From contig DGEO01000044.1 in assembly GCA_002385985.1 (NCBI GenBank), positions 8,910 to 19,676 on the forward strand: a DNA stretch of 10,767 nucleotides, read 5' to 3'. Shown here one piece after another: positions 1-6,020 of the stretch (position 1 is the first letter of the stretch; each line of letters opens with the position of its first letter). The DNA is from Anaerolineaceae bacterium UBA3924 (GTDB lineage: Bacteria > Chloroflexota > Anaerolineae > Anaerolineales > Anaerolineaceae). The notes under the pieces were generated by a model. The model searched no databases. It was not told the origin of the DNA and saw nothing but the letters and a program-made list of their open reading frames with translations. The translations under genes and the position numbers were made by a program.

Positions 1-138
1 TGCGCCTTCGGCGGCAAGGACCTGTGCACCCTGTTCATCACCACGGCAGCCAGCAGCGCCCGCAGCCCGCTGGATGGTGCGCTGTTTCAACTGGTCGGGG
101 ATATCAAGGGGCTGGAACCGCCCACCTTCATCGCCTGA
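1..138 (+). CDS. SMP-30/gluconolactonase-like protein, C-terminal fragment
   Basis: Reading frame 1 is open from the left edge to a TGA at 136-138 and gives the last 45 residues of a protein whose start lies outside the window. The visible part reads CAFGGKDLCTLFITTA, then PLDGALFQLVGDIKGLEPPTF. This matches the end of the SMP-30/gluconolactonase/LRE beta-propeller family, where an 'FGGxxLxTLYvTta' strand is followed by a 'G.Lf.v..gv.G' strand shortly before the C-terminus. Members of the family are calcium- or zinc-dependent lactonases acting on sugar lactones or similar esters. The metal-binding residues lie upstream and cannot be seen, so the substrate cannot be inferred. A rho-independent terminator follows 23 nt after the stop, so this is the last gene of its transcript. 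Confidence 0.75.
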   Translation, partial: CAFGGKDLCTLFITTAASSARSPLDGALFQLVGDIKGLEPPTFIA

Positions 139-161
139 TCGCAGATAAGCCAGTAGAAACA

Positions 162-194
162 CCCGGGCATGTAATCCCTGCCCGGGCGTTTTTT
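162..194 (+). terminator. Rho-independent terminator of the SMP-30-like gene
   Basis: CCCGGGCA (162-169) and TGCCCGGG (179-186) form a perfect 8-bp GC-rich stem with a 9-nt loop. Six Ts follow at 189-194. It lies 23 nt past the stop codon of the upstream gene. Confidence 0.85.
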
Positions 195-330
195 CATGTC
201 ATTTGGAAAACCTTATTGGTGTTATCCAGACCCTTTTAATATCCAGGGTCAGTCCTTTACACCCTTAGGGAGCCCCCCCATTGTTTGAACAACCTTAAAA
301 AGCTAATGTGAAATTGAAAATACTGGAAGG

Positions 331-341
331 AAAGGAGGTGA
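331..341 (+). promoter_or_regulatory. Orphan consensus Shine-Dalgarno sequence
   Basis: AAAGGAGGTGA matches the complement of the 16S rRNA 3' end over 11 nt, but no ATG, GTG or TTG starts 5-10 nt downstream. The next in-frame ATG of the glycosyltransferase is at 366, 24 nt away, and the better-supported start is at 399. A GTG inside the motif (338-340) would open a 13-codon leader ORF ending at TGA 377-379, preceded by GGAAGGA. Non-canonical ATC and ATT codons at 351 and 354 are in frame with the glycosyltransferase. The rest of the 139-398 gap holds the terminator at 162-194 and an unremarkable C-run at 273-279. Confidence 0.5.
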
Positions 342-398
342 CCCGAGAAAATCATTTACTCCGGTATGAGACATTGTGAGTTGGAAGAAGAGGTAGCT

Positions 399-1262
399 AT
401 GTCAAGCGTTGATGTTCTCCTACCCGCCGGAAATCACCTCGAATCGCTGATCATGACCCTCAGCGGTATCGCCACGCAGAGCCTGAACTGCTTCAGGCTG
501 ATTGTCGCCGATGGTGGCGAGACGCCGGCCCGGAACTCGAGCGCCATCCAATCGCTGGTTGAAATTTTCCAGGTCCGCTGCGAAACAGTCGACTGGTTTC
601 ATCGCCGGGACAATCACGGCATCGCTGAGCAGAAGGACTTCCTGCTAGGCCATGCGACCGGTGACTACGTGCTCTTTATCGATGACAACGTCCTGATGGA
701 ACCCTGGGTGCTGCGTACCCTGGTAGAGTCTATTGAAAAAGACCAGAGTGGATTCGTCGGTGCATTTCCCACCTCGCTGGCCTATGTTGATGACCTTCGC
801 CCGCATCAGCAGGCCATCGAACTCTGGGATGATGAAATCCGCCCGGAGACCATCAAACCGGGTTCCCGGGAATGGAGCCGGGGCGAGCTGCATCAGGGAG
901 CCAACGCCTACCATGTCGCTCAGCGCATCCCGCCCGGAGAGATCCGTCAGTTCAAGGTCGCCTGGATCGAAGGCTGCGTGCTGTACGACCGCCGCAAGCT
1001 CCAGGATACTGGCGGCTTCGGATTCTGGGGCCTGCTCAAGCCGGAGCATTACGGTGAAGAGCGGCTGGTGCAGAACCTGCTGATGTGCCACTGGGGCGGC
1101 AGCGGGATCATCCCGTCTGGGACCTACCGGGCTTCTCCCGCGGAACCGCATCCCGCAGAGGATGCACCGAACGCGCTCGACCTGCTGGATGAAATCCTGG
1201 GAAGAGAAGGATCTGGAAAGACTGGTGAGCGGGGTGTTCTCACCTTCTCATCAGGGCACTGA
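399..1262 (+). CDS. GT2-like (GT-A fold) glycosyltransferase
   Basis: This 287-residue soluble protein resembles family 2 glycosyltransferases, which transfer a sugar from a nucleotide-sugar donor. The N-terminal strand SVDVLLPAGNHLESL is followed by a second strand FRLIVADGGE (about residues 32-41), the usual nucleotide-binding start of a GT-A fold. Residues 90-97 (YVLFIDDN) hold the metal-binding DxD-type motif in the variant form DDN. WIEGCVLYDRRKL (189-201) and GEERLVQNLL (219-228) fit the acceptor-side region, where an E/D general base normally sits. There are no membrane segments. ATG 399 is chosen because GGAAGAAGAGG (383-393) precedes it by 5 nt and the fold begins there; ATG 366 is in frame but lacks a close ribosome site. 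No sugar-pathway genes are adjacent, so donor and acceptor are unknown. The family call is fairly secure; the activity is inferred. Confidence 0.72.
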   Translation: MSSVDVLLPAGNHLESLIMTLSGIATQSLNCFRLIVADGGETPARNSSAIQSLVEIFQVRCETVDWFHRRDNHGIAEQKDFLLGHATGDYVLFIDDNVLMEPWVLRTLVESIEKDQSGFVGAFPTSLAYVDDLRPHQQAIELWDDEIRPETIKPGSREWSRGELHQGANAYHVAQRIPPGEIRQFKVAWIEGCVLYDRRKLQDTGGFGFWGLLKPEHYGEERLVQNLLMCHWGGSGIIPSGTYRASPAEPHPAEDAPNALDLLDEILGREGSGKTGERGVLTFSSGH

Positions 1263-1281
1263 CTGGCATCCGGCAGTCAAG

Positions 1282-1312
1282 AAAATGCCAGCGGTTGATC
1301 CGCTGGCATTTT
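1282..1312. terminator. Bidirectional terminator between convergent genes
   Basis: AAAATGCCAGCGG (1282-1294) and CCGCTGGCATTTT (1300-1312) form a perfect 13-bp stem with a 5-nt loop. The stem is A-rich on one side and T-rich on the other, so it can end transcription from both strands. It lies between the glycosyltransferase stop (1262) and the aldo/keto reductase stop (1325). Confidence 0.88.
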
Positions 1313-1324
1313 GATTCTCCAGGC

Positions 1325-2317
1325 TTACCGTCCGGCCAGCCGGAAGGCCGTCCGCTCTTCCGTCCGGTCAGTCGCCGGGGGAGGTTCCGGGGACAGGGCG
1401 GAAATTTCCGCCCGCAGTTCCGGTGTCATGGGAATATCGACCGATCGCAGCGAGTCTTCCAGCTGCTCGACGTTTCGCGCCCCGATGATGGGAGCAGTCA
1501 CCGCGGGGTGGCTGCCCACCCATGCGACCGCCAGCGAGGCCGGATGGTAGCCCCGTTCCCGGGCGAAAGCGGTGAAGCGTTCCGCCACCTCGTGCATCAG
1601 CGGTTCACCGTAGCGGGTCTGGTACATCTTGTTCGTCACCAGCCTGCCGGACTCCGGCGGCCGGTCCATGCCGTACTTCCCGGTCAGCAGACCGCCGCCC
1701 AGCGGGCTGTACGGGATAACCGCCAGGTTTTCGGCCTGCGCCATGGGTAGAATTTCCACTTCCGCCTGCCGCTTCACCAGGTTGTACATCGGCTGCAGCA
1801 CGCTGAACGCTTCCCAGCCGTGCAGCGCCGAAAGGCCCAGCGCCTTTTCCACCTGCCAGGCGGCAAAATTGCTGGCGCCCAGATACAGCACCTTACCCTG
1901 CCGCACCAGGTCGTTGAGCGTGCTGAGCGTTTCCGCCAGATCTGTGTACTCGTCGAAGCGATGGATAAACAGGATGTCCACAAAATCGGTCTGCAGCCGG
2001 CGCAGGCTGGCCTCCAGGGCAAGTCGGAGGTGTCTTCTCGACGCGCCGCGGTCGTTGACGCCCTCGCCCATGGGGAAATAGGCTTTGGTGGTGATGACCA
2101 CCTGATCGCGTTCATCGTGGATCAGCCGGCCGAGGATTTCCTCTGCCATACCGCGCTGGTACATATTGGCGCAGTCGAAGAAGTTGATGCCTGCTTCCCG
2201 GCAGCGGTGGTAAAGCGCGGCAGAGGTTTCCTCGTCCGCATCCCCTCCGAAGGACATGGTTCCAAAACACAGCTGGGAGACTTTAACCCCGGTTTTCCCC
2301 AAGAATCGATATTCCAT
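1325..2317 (-). CDS. Aldo/keto reductase
   Basis: A 330-residue NADPH-dependent oxidoreductase of the aldo/keto reductase superfamily (TIM barrel), expected to reduce aldehydes or ketones in the cytosol. The start MEYRFLGKTGVKVSQLCFGT is the usual first strand. The catalytic tetrad is complete: D48 and Y53 in FFDCANMY, K78 in VVITTKAY, and H119 in LFIHRFD. The cofactor-side motifs YSPLGGGLLTGKY and IIGARNVEQLEDSL are also present. Length is normal for the YdbC/IolS/GSP69-like branch. ATG 2315-2317 has AAAGGAG (complement of 2324-2330) 6 nt upstream. The gene is monocistronic: it has its own -10 box just upstream and shares a terminator hairpin with the convergent glycosyltransferase. Superfamily members are too promiscuous for the substrate to be named from sequence. 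Family assignment is very secure. Confidence 0.93.
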   Translation of the reverse strand: MEYRFLGKTGVKVSQLCFGTMSFGGDADEETSAALYHRCREAGINFFDCANMYQRGMAEEILGRLIHDERDQVVITTKAYFPMGEGVNDRGASRRHLRLALEASLRRLQTDFVDILFIHRFDEYTDLAETLSTLNDLVRQGKVLYLGASNFAAWQVEKALGLSALHGWEAFSVLQPMYNLVKRQAEVEILPMAQAENLAVIPYSPLGGGLLTGKYGMDRPPESGRLVTNKMYQTRYGEPLMHEVAERFTAFARERGYHPASLAVAWVGSHPAVTAPIIGARNVEQLEDSLRSVDIPMTPELRAEISALSPEPPPATDRTEERTAFRLAGR

Positions 2318-2339
2318 GGCATTCTCCTTTCCCGTACCA

Positions 2340-2345
2340 ATTATA
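2340..2345 (-). promoter_or_regulatory. -10 box for the aldo/keto reductase
   Basis: The minus strand reads a perfect TATAAT here, 22 nt upstream of the ATG. Transcription would begin near 2333 and give a leader of about 16 nt that just contains the AAAGGAG ribosome site. No good -35 is visible at the expected spacing. Confidence 0.5.
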
Positions 2346-2408
2346 CCGGCCGGACACGTGGGACGAATGGTTATGATGCTGCGACCATTCTAACCGCATG
2401 AATAAGGC

Positions 2409-2437
2409 TTGAATCCGGGCTGCGAATGTGCAATAAT
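2409..2437 (+). promoter_or_regulatory. Extended -10 promoter driving hairpin A
   Basis: TTGAAT (2409-2414), a 17-nt spacer and AATAAT (2432-2437) form a plausible sigma-70 promoter. A TG at 2429-2430 sits in the extended -10 position. The predicted start site, about 2443-2445, coincides with the 5' edge of the hairpin at 2443. Confidence 0.5.
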
Positions 2438-2442
2438 CAATT

Positions 2443-2483
2443 AGCTCGTTTGCTGGGTGCCCCCCTCACCTAGCTTACGAGCT
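2443..2483 (+). ncRNA. C6-loop hairpin RNA element, copy A
   Basis: AGCTCGT (2443-2449) pairs with ACGAGCT (2477-2483). After a TT/TT internal loop, GCTGGGTG (2452-2459) pairs with CACCTAGC (2467-2474, one G-U pair). This exposes the 7-nt loop CCCCCCT (2460-2466). The 18-nt apex at 2453-2470 is identical to 8109-8126 in copy B, while the lower stems are unrelated in sequence but both paired. TTACTTTT (2483-2490) follows, so a very short RNA of about 45-50 nt could end here. Otherwise the element is the 5' end of a roughly 155-nt leader for the M15-like lipoprotein gene. No Rfam family could be checked. Structure and repetition are seen in the sequence; being an RNA is inferred. Confidence 0.55.
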
Positions 2484-2598
2484 TACTTTTATCCAGTGGT
2501 CATTGTCCGCATTTTCTGTGTCGTCGGGCAGAAAACACCAATCATACATAGACAGGATGATCACTTCTTCAGGCAAATCCTCAACCCCACCCCCATCC

Positions 2599-3378
2599 AT
2601 GAGGCTAACTATCGCTCTTTTCGCGGTGTGGCTGGCGGCTGCCTGCTCCCCTGTACCCGCTAACCTTACAACACAATCACCGGTTGATACCCGAACACAA
2701 ACACCGCCGGTTATGGAGACCCGGCTGACCGCCACAGCCACCACTGCGGTGACGCCGGATCCGCCCATCGAAACGCCGGTGCCAACCCCTACACCCACAC
2801 CCACGCCGGAACCTGACTACTGCCGGAAGCCCGAAGAGGATTACACCCTTGTCCAGCACTACGGTTTCCTTCTCAACCGGCGCACCCTGTCAATGCTGGA
2901 GTACGCCGCGGAGCTGTACAGCGGGGAGATCGACGTCGCCGGCGCGGCGATCACCCAGGGATCCTACACAGATGCCGTCTCAGCCAGCTTTGGCACGCAT
3001 GCCGGCGGAGGAGCCGTTGACCTGTCCGTGATCCAACCGGGCACCTGGAAGGTCCTTTATGCCGAAATCGAACCGCTGGTCCTGGCGTTGCGGCAGGCTG
3101 GCTTTGCCGCCTGGCTGCGCGATCTGGATGAACTATATCCCGGCTCGCCCATCCACATCCACGCGATTGCTATTGGCGACCGGCATCTCTCACCGGCCGC
3201 CGAGAACCAACTGACCGGCGCCTCCGGCTACTTCCGCGGGTATGACGGACTGCCGCGTGAAAACGGCATCCCGGTGGCGGATCGTCACGGCGGCCCAATC
3301 ATCTGCGATTGGATGCTGGAGGTCGGTTATGCGGACCTGCGCTCCACATTGACCCCGGAGCCGGTGACGCAGGATTGA
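2599..3378 (+). CDS. M15-like (DD-carboxypeptidase/hedgehog-fold) lipoprotein
   Basis: A 259-residue secreted lipoprotein. MRLTIALFAVWLAAAC is a lipoprotein signal with lipidated Cys16, followed by a Pro/Thr linker (about 20-73, with a PTPTPTPTPEP run). The domain at 75-225 contains ITQGSY, SFGTHAGGGAVDLS and HIHAIAIGD. H134-x6-D141 matches the HxxGxAxD zinc motif of M15 peptidases, and H186 or H188 would be the third ligand. The catalytic Glu of the usual ExxH motif is not visible: the positions three before these His residues are Ser183 and Ile185. It may therefore be a divergent enzyme or a non-catalytic binder. M15 enzymes cleave peptidoglycan stem peptides; the substrate here is unproven. 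The start is uncertain because no Shine-Dalgarno precedes ATG 2599. In-frame ATG 2557 and TTG 2503 only lengthen the signal's N-region. The gene converges on the M23 gene, 13 nt away. Confidence 0.75.
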   Translation: MRLTIALFAVWLAAACSPVPANLTTQSPVDTRTQTPPVMETRLTATATTAVTPDPPIETPVPTPTPTPTPEPDYCRKPEEDYTLVQHYGFLLNRRTLSMLEYAAELYSGEIDVAGAAITQGSYTDAVSASFGTHAGGGAVDLSVIQPGTWKVLYAEIEPLVLALRQAGFAAWLRDLDELYPGSPIHIHAIAIGDRHLSPAAENQLTGASGYFRGYDGLPRENGIPVADRHGGPIICDWMLEVGYADLRSTLTPEPVTQD

Positions 3379-3391
3379 TCGTCGTAACTGT

Positions 3392-4240
3392 TCACGGGAG
3401 GAGAGCGAGCACGTCCAGCGGGTTGAGCAGCGCGAACTGCCCGCCGACCCGCCAGGCACAATAAGCCGCCATCTCTTCACCCGTGGCGGAATTGTCGTAG
3501 TGTGCCATGGAGGCGATTTTTGCCCCCGGCGGGCCGTAGCGAATCTCGATGTGCAGGTGCGGGTTAAGCGCATTGCCGCTCTGCCCGATATGCCCGACCT
3601 GCTCTCCGCAGGTAACCGCATCGCCGACCTGATTCACAGGCACTTCCTGCAGGTGAGCATACAGGGTGTAGACCGAAAACGGCCCGTCCGGCGGTTCATC
3701 CTCGGCCGGCGGGCAGCTCAGCGTGGGATAGAACTCAAGCGCCGGCAGGGTCGACGGTACGATCGCCCTGATCTCTTCCGGAAGATCTTCCCGGCGTGTC
3801 TCAACCAGCAGCGCATTCCCGTAAGGGAAGCGGTCTGCCCAGACCCCGGCGACTGTACCCGCCAGCACCGCCTGCACCGGCTTACCGGGCACGGCGTACC
3901 CGTTGGCGGGGTCATATTCCGACAGGTCGATCCCCTGGTGCGGGTCGTCCGACCCGAACGGTGGCGGGCTGAAAGGATTGGAGATGTGCTCCCGAAGCGC
4001 GGCCTGATCCCAGTCGGAAAACGGCGAGCACACCGGCGCTTCCGGTTCATTTGTCGGCGTTGGCGAAGGCTCAGCCACCGGTGCGGTTTCAGCCGGGAGT
4101 GGTGTGACGGTCTCCGCTTCGGACAAATCGGCTTTTGGTGGAGGGGATTCCAGCTGGCCTGAGATGACCGGTCCGGCGGGCTGGCAGGCAGCCGTCAGAA
4201 TAAGAATGCAGGGGAGCAGCGCACAAATCAATCGGGTCAT
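3392..4240 (-). CDS. M23 (LytM-type) metalloendopeptidase lipoprotein
   Basis: A 282-residue secreted lipoprotein. MTRLICALLPCILILTAAC is the signal with lipidated Cys19; an acidic, Pro/Thr-rich linker follows to about residue 69. The domain carries the full M23 zinc set: H101 and D105 in DPHQGIDLS, H196 in LYAHL, and H228/H230 in NPHLHIEIR. Such enzymes cleave peptide cross-bridges in peptidoglycan or other Gly-rich peptides outside the cell. An insertion of about 40 residues (148-188) lies between the two halves of the active site, and Cys71, 176, 211 and 261 could form disulfides. ATG 4240 is chosen because the signal peptide starts there; the frame is open upstream to 4408 but non-homologous. 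There is no Shine-Dalgarno, and a TACAAT box lies 11 nt upstream, suggesting a leaderless message. Family assignment is firm. Confidence 0.88.
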   Translation of the reverse strand: MTRLICALLPCILILTAACQPAGPVISGQLESPPPKADLSEAETVTPLPAETAPVAEPSPTPTNEPEAPVCSPFSDWDQAALREHISNPFSPPPFGSDDPHQGIDLSEYDPANGYAVPGKPVQAVLAGTVAGVWADRFPYGNALLVETRREDLPEEIRAIVPSTLPALEFYPTLSCPPAEDEPPDGPFSVYTLYAHLQEVPVNQVGDAVTCGEQVGHIGQSGNALNPHLHIEIRYGPPGAKIASMAHYDNSATGEEMAAYCAWRVGGQFALLNPLDVLALLP

Positions 4241-4251
4241 GGGCTGTACCG

Positions 4252-4257
4252 ATTGTA
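4252..4257 (-). promoter_or_regulatory. -10 box of the M23 gene (possible leaderless start)
   Basis: The minus strand reads TACAAT here, with 11 nt between its last base and the ATG at 4240. A start site at about 4243-4245 would leave only 3-5 nt of leader. No convincing -35 is visible. Confidence 0.42.
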
Positions 4258-4271
4258 CTTCAGCCTGGCAT

Positions 4272-4313
4272 TTTTCGCATTTCCCATTCATTCGCGAAAA
4301 TTGCGTGCAATTT
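4272..4313. promoter_or_regulatory. Overlapping inverted repeats in divergent promoter region
   Basis: TTTTCGC (4272-4278) is repeated inverted as GCGAAAA (4294-4300). Overlapping it, AAATTGC (4298-4304) and GCAATTT (4307-4313) form a perfect 7-bp palindrome with a 2-nt centre. Both lie just upstream of the M23 -10 box and in the shared upstream region of the divergent lipoprotein gene, a typical place for an operator. No regulator gene is in the window. Confidence 0.35.
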
Positions 4314-4334
4314 CTCGCCAGGCATGTTACATTA

Positions 4335-4364
4335 TTGATATACCCGGTTAACGGTTGGTAAATA
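4335..4364 (+). promoter_or_regulatory. Candidate promoter of the NBR1-Ig lipoprotein gene
   Basis: TTGATA (4335-4340, one mismatch to TTGACA) and TAAATA (4359-4364) are separated by 18 nt, with TG at 4356-4357 in the extended -10 position. The -10 is poor. Transcription would begin near 4371 and leave a leader of about 60 nt. Confidence 0.28.
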
Positions 4365-4432
4365 CTGGAACTTGTCCGGCTCGCGGAGCGTCTTATTATT
4401 GCACTCATTTATGTCCTCAAGGAGCGCCCATC

Positions 4433-5899
4433 ATGAAAGCCCGATGCTGGAGTATCTTATCCTGGGTGATCATCCTATCACTTGCCCTCGCGTCCTGCAG
4501 TGTGTTCGCCCCATCACCGGACGGGTTATCCGATGCAGACCGCCAGCAGACCGCAGTGATGGAGACCATTCAGGCCCGCCTGACCGAACAGGTGATTGAA
4601 ACCGTCGTCGCGCAGGCCACTCAGGCGGCGCAGTCGACCCAGCCTCCGCCAGCCACAGCCACCGCGACGACCACGCCCGAATCGGTCGTGCTGCCGCCCA
4701 CTGCCGGCCCAACCCAGACTTCCGTCATCCCGACCCGGACGCCGGTTGTGCCCACCCGCACGCCGACCTCGGTCCCGACCGTGCCAGCCAGCACGATCGC
4801 CCCACCGGCAGACCGGATGGAGTTCGTCAAGGATGTCACCATCCCGGACGGGACCGTGTTGACCTCAGGCTCCAAATTCACCAAGACCTGGCGCATCAAG
4901 AACACCGGTACCTCCACATGGACCACTTCTTACCAGCTGGTGTTCTACTCCGGCAATGCCATGGGCGGGAAAGCCGCATACAACCTGCCGGCATCCGTCA
5001 AGCCCGGTGAGATGCTGGATCTGTCCATCGAACTGACCGCTCCAGCTACAGCTGGTTCGTTCAAAGGCCTGTGGTACCTGCGCAACCCCAGCGGTGTCAA
5101 CTTCGGGTACGGCTCCAACGGAAACGAGGCGTTGGTGGTGTCCATTCAGGTGACTGCTTACAGCAGCGAAACCGTTCCCGCCAGCATATACCCGTATGAC
5201 TTCACCGCCAGCCTGTGCTCTGCCCGCTGGCTGCACAGCTTCGACAAGATCAGTCTGCCCTGCACCGGCTACGACACCCTGCAGCAGACCTGGGCCGCGG
5301 TGACCAGCAAGCCGAAGTTCGAGACCGGTCGTGAGGACGATGAGCGCACTATCTGGATCCACCTGGAAGCTGAAAAAGAGGGCTGGCTGCAGGGTGTGTT
5401 CACTCCCTACCGCGTCCAGACGAACGACCACTTCACCGGCTGGATTGGCTGCATGTACAACAGCAAGGACTGCGATGTGGTCTTCAGCCTGGATTACCAG
5501 ATCGGTAACAACAAGCCGGTGAATATCAAGAAGTGGGAGGAGAAGTACGACGAGAAGATCGTCAAAGTGGACATCGACCTGTCCTTCCTGGCCGGTCAGG
5601 ATGTCAAGTTCCTTCTGGGAGTAACCAACAAAGGCGGCTCGGCAGTGGATGCCTTCTGGTTCGTTCCGGCGATCCGCAATTTCCCGCCACCTCCCACTGC
5701 TACCCCGACTGTAACCTCCTCTCCTACGGCAACAGCGACGATTACTACCTCGCCGACAGCTAAACCGACGGCAACCGCCACGTTGACTCCCTCTGCTACC
5801 GTCACCCCATCATCGACGCCTTCCCCCACTGTCACCCCGACGTGGACGCCGACTCAAACACCCACCGCACTTCCGACTGAAACGCATGAGGGTTCCTAG
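4433..5899 (+). CDS. NBR1-Ig-like domain surface lipoprotein
   Basis: A 488-residue exported lipoprotein. Residues 1-22 (MKARCWSILS..LALASC) form a lipoprotein signal with lipidated Cys22. A Gln/Thr-rich helix-like stretch (about 38-70) and a Pro/Thr linker (70-126) follow. Residues 127-240 match the Next-to-BRCA1 central Ig-like domain: FVKDVTIPDGT, KTWRIKNTGTSTWTTSYQLVF and FKGLWYLRNPSGVNFG. In bacteria this domain is typical of extracellular, adhesion-like proteins. Residues about 250-418 form a second, probably beta-sandwich domain with four cysteines (262, 277, 340, 347) and the pattern W..EKYDEKIVKVDIDLSFLAGQDVKFLL..DAFWFVP. I recall similar segments in Anaerolineae proteins but cannot name the family. 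A Ser/Thr/Pro tail (418-482) ends without a membrane anchor or sortase signal. AAGGAG (4419-4424) lies 8 nt before the ATG. No catalytic motif is visible; a binding or structural role outside the cell is inferred. Confidence 0.82.
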   Translation: MKARCWSILSWVIILSLALASCSVFAPSPDGLSDADRQQTAVMETIQARLTEQVIETVVAQATQAAQSTQPPPATATATTTPESVVLPPTAGPTQTSVIPTRTPVVPTRTPTSVPTVPASTIAPPADRMEFVKDVTIPDGTVLTSGSKFTKTWRIKNTGTSTWTTSYQLVFYSGNAMGGKAAYNLPASVKPGEMLDLSIELTAPATAGSFKGLWYLRNPSGVNFGYGSNGNEALVVSIQVTAYSSETVPASIYPYDFTASLCSARWLHSFDKISLPCTGYDTLQQTWAAVTSKPKFETGREDDERTIWIHLEAEKEGWLQGVFTPYRVQTNDHFTGWIGCMYNSKDCDVVFSLDYQIGNNKPVNIKKWEEKYDEKIVKVDIDLSFLAGQDVKFLLGVTNKGGSAVDAFWFVPAIRNFPPPPTATPTVTSSPTATATITTSPTAKPTATATLTPSATVTPSSTPSPTVTPTWTPTQTPTALPTETHEGS

Positions 5900-5969
5900 C
5901 AGCCGGTGAGTAACAAAGGCGAACCTTGGGATAGATCAACAAGAAGATAGCATAGTGGATAAAGATAAT

Positions 5970-5994
5970 GCAGGGCGACCATAGGTCGCCCTGC
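5970..5994. terminator. Stem-loop terminator between convergent genes
   Basis: GCAGGGCGACC (5970-5980) and GGTCGCCCTGC (5984-5994) form a perfect 11-bp stem with a 3-nt ATA loop. It sits between the lipoprotein stop (5899) and the AI-2E-family stop (6021). The flanks are only moderately T-rich on either strand (TTGTATT on the plus side), so it may work as a weak bidirectional terminator or a 3'-end stabiliser. Confidence 0.65.
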
Positions 5995-6020
5995 TTGTAT
6001 TGCCTGTATTGTGATCATTG

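Noticed and set aside
268..292. A third C-run (seven Cs at 273-279) after GGGAG upstream of the glycosyltransferase, resembling the C6-loop hairpin apex.
   Set aside because: No stem flanks it and the GGGTG/CACC pairing arms are missing, so it does not belong with copies A and B.
1224..1244. GGTGAG and CTCACC dyad with a G-rich loop complementary to CACCCCG in hairpin B.
   Set aside because: It lies inside the end of the glycosyltransferase coding region, the complementarity is only 7 nt, and chance explains it.
2351..2360. CACGTG palindrome upstream of the aldo/keto reductase promoter.
   Set aside because: A six-base palindrome is expected by chance in a sequence this long and nothing else supports an operator.
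2475..2804. Minus-strand open frame encoding Val/Gly repeats (GVGVGVGTG).
   Set aside because: It is the antisense of the Pro/Thr linker codons of the M15-like lipoprotein; similar Val/Gly frames lie opposite the linkers at 4621-4926 and 5596-5835.
5684..5880. Short tandem-like ACN/CCN repeats that could be mistaken for a repeat array or CRISPR.
   Set aside because: They encode the Ser/Thr/Pro tail of the lipoprotein, the units are irregular, and no spacers exist. No CRISPR, transposase or attachment site was seen in the window.
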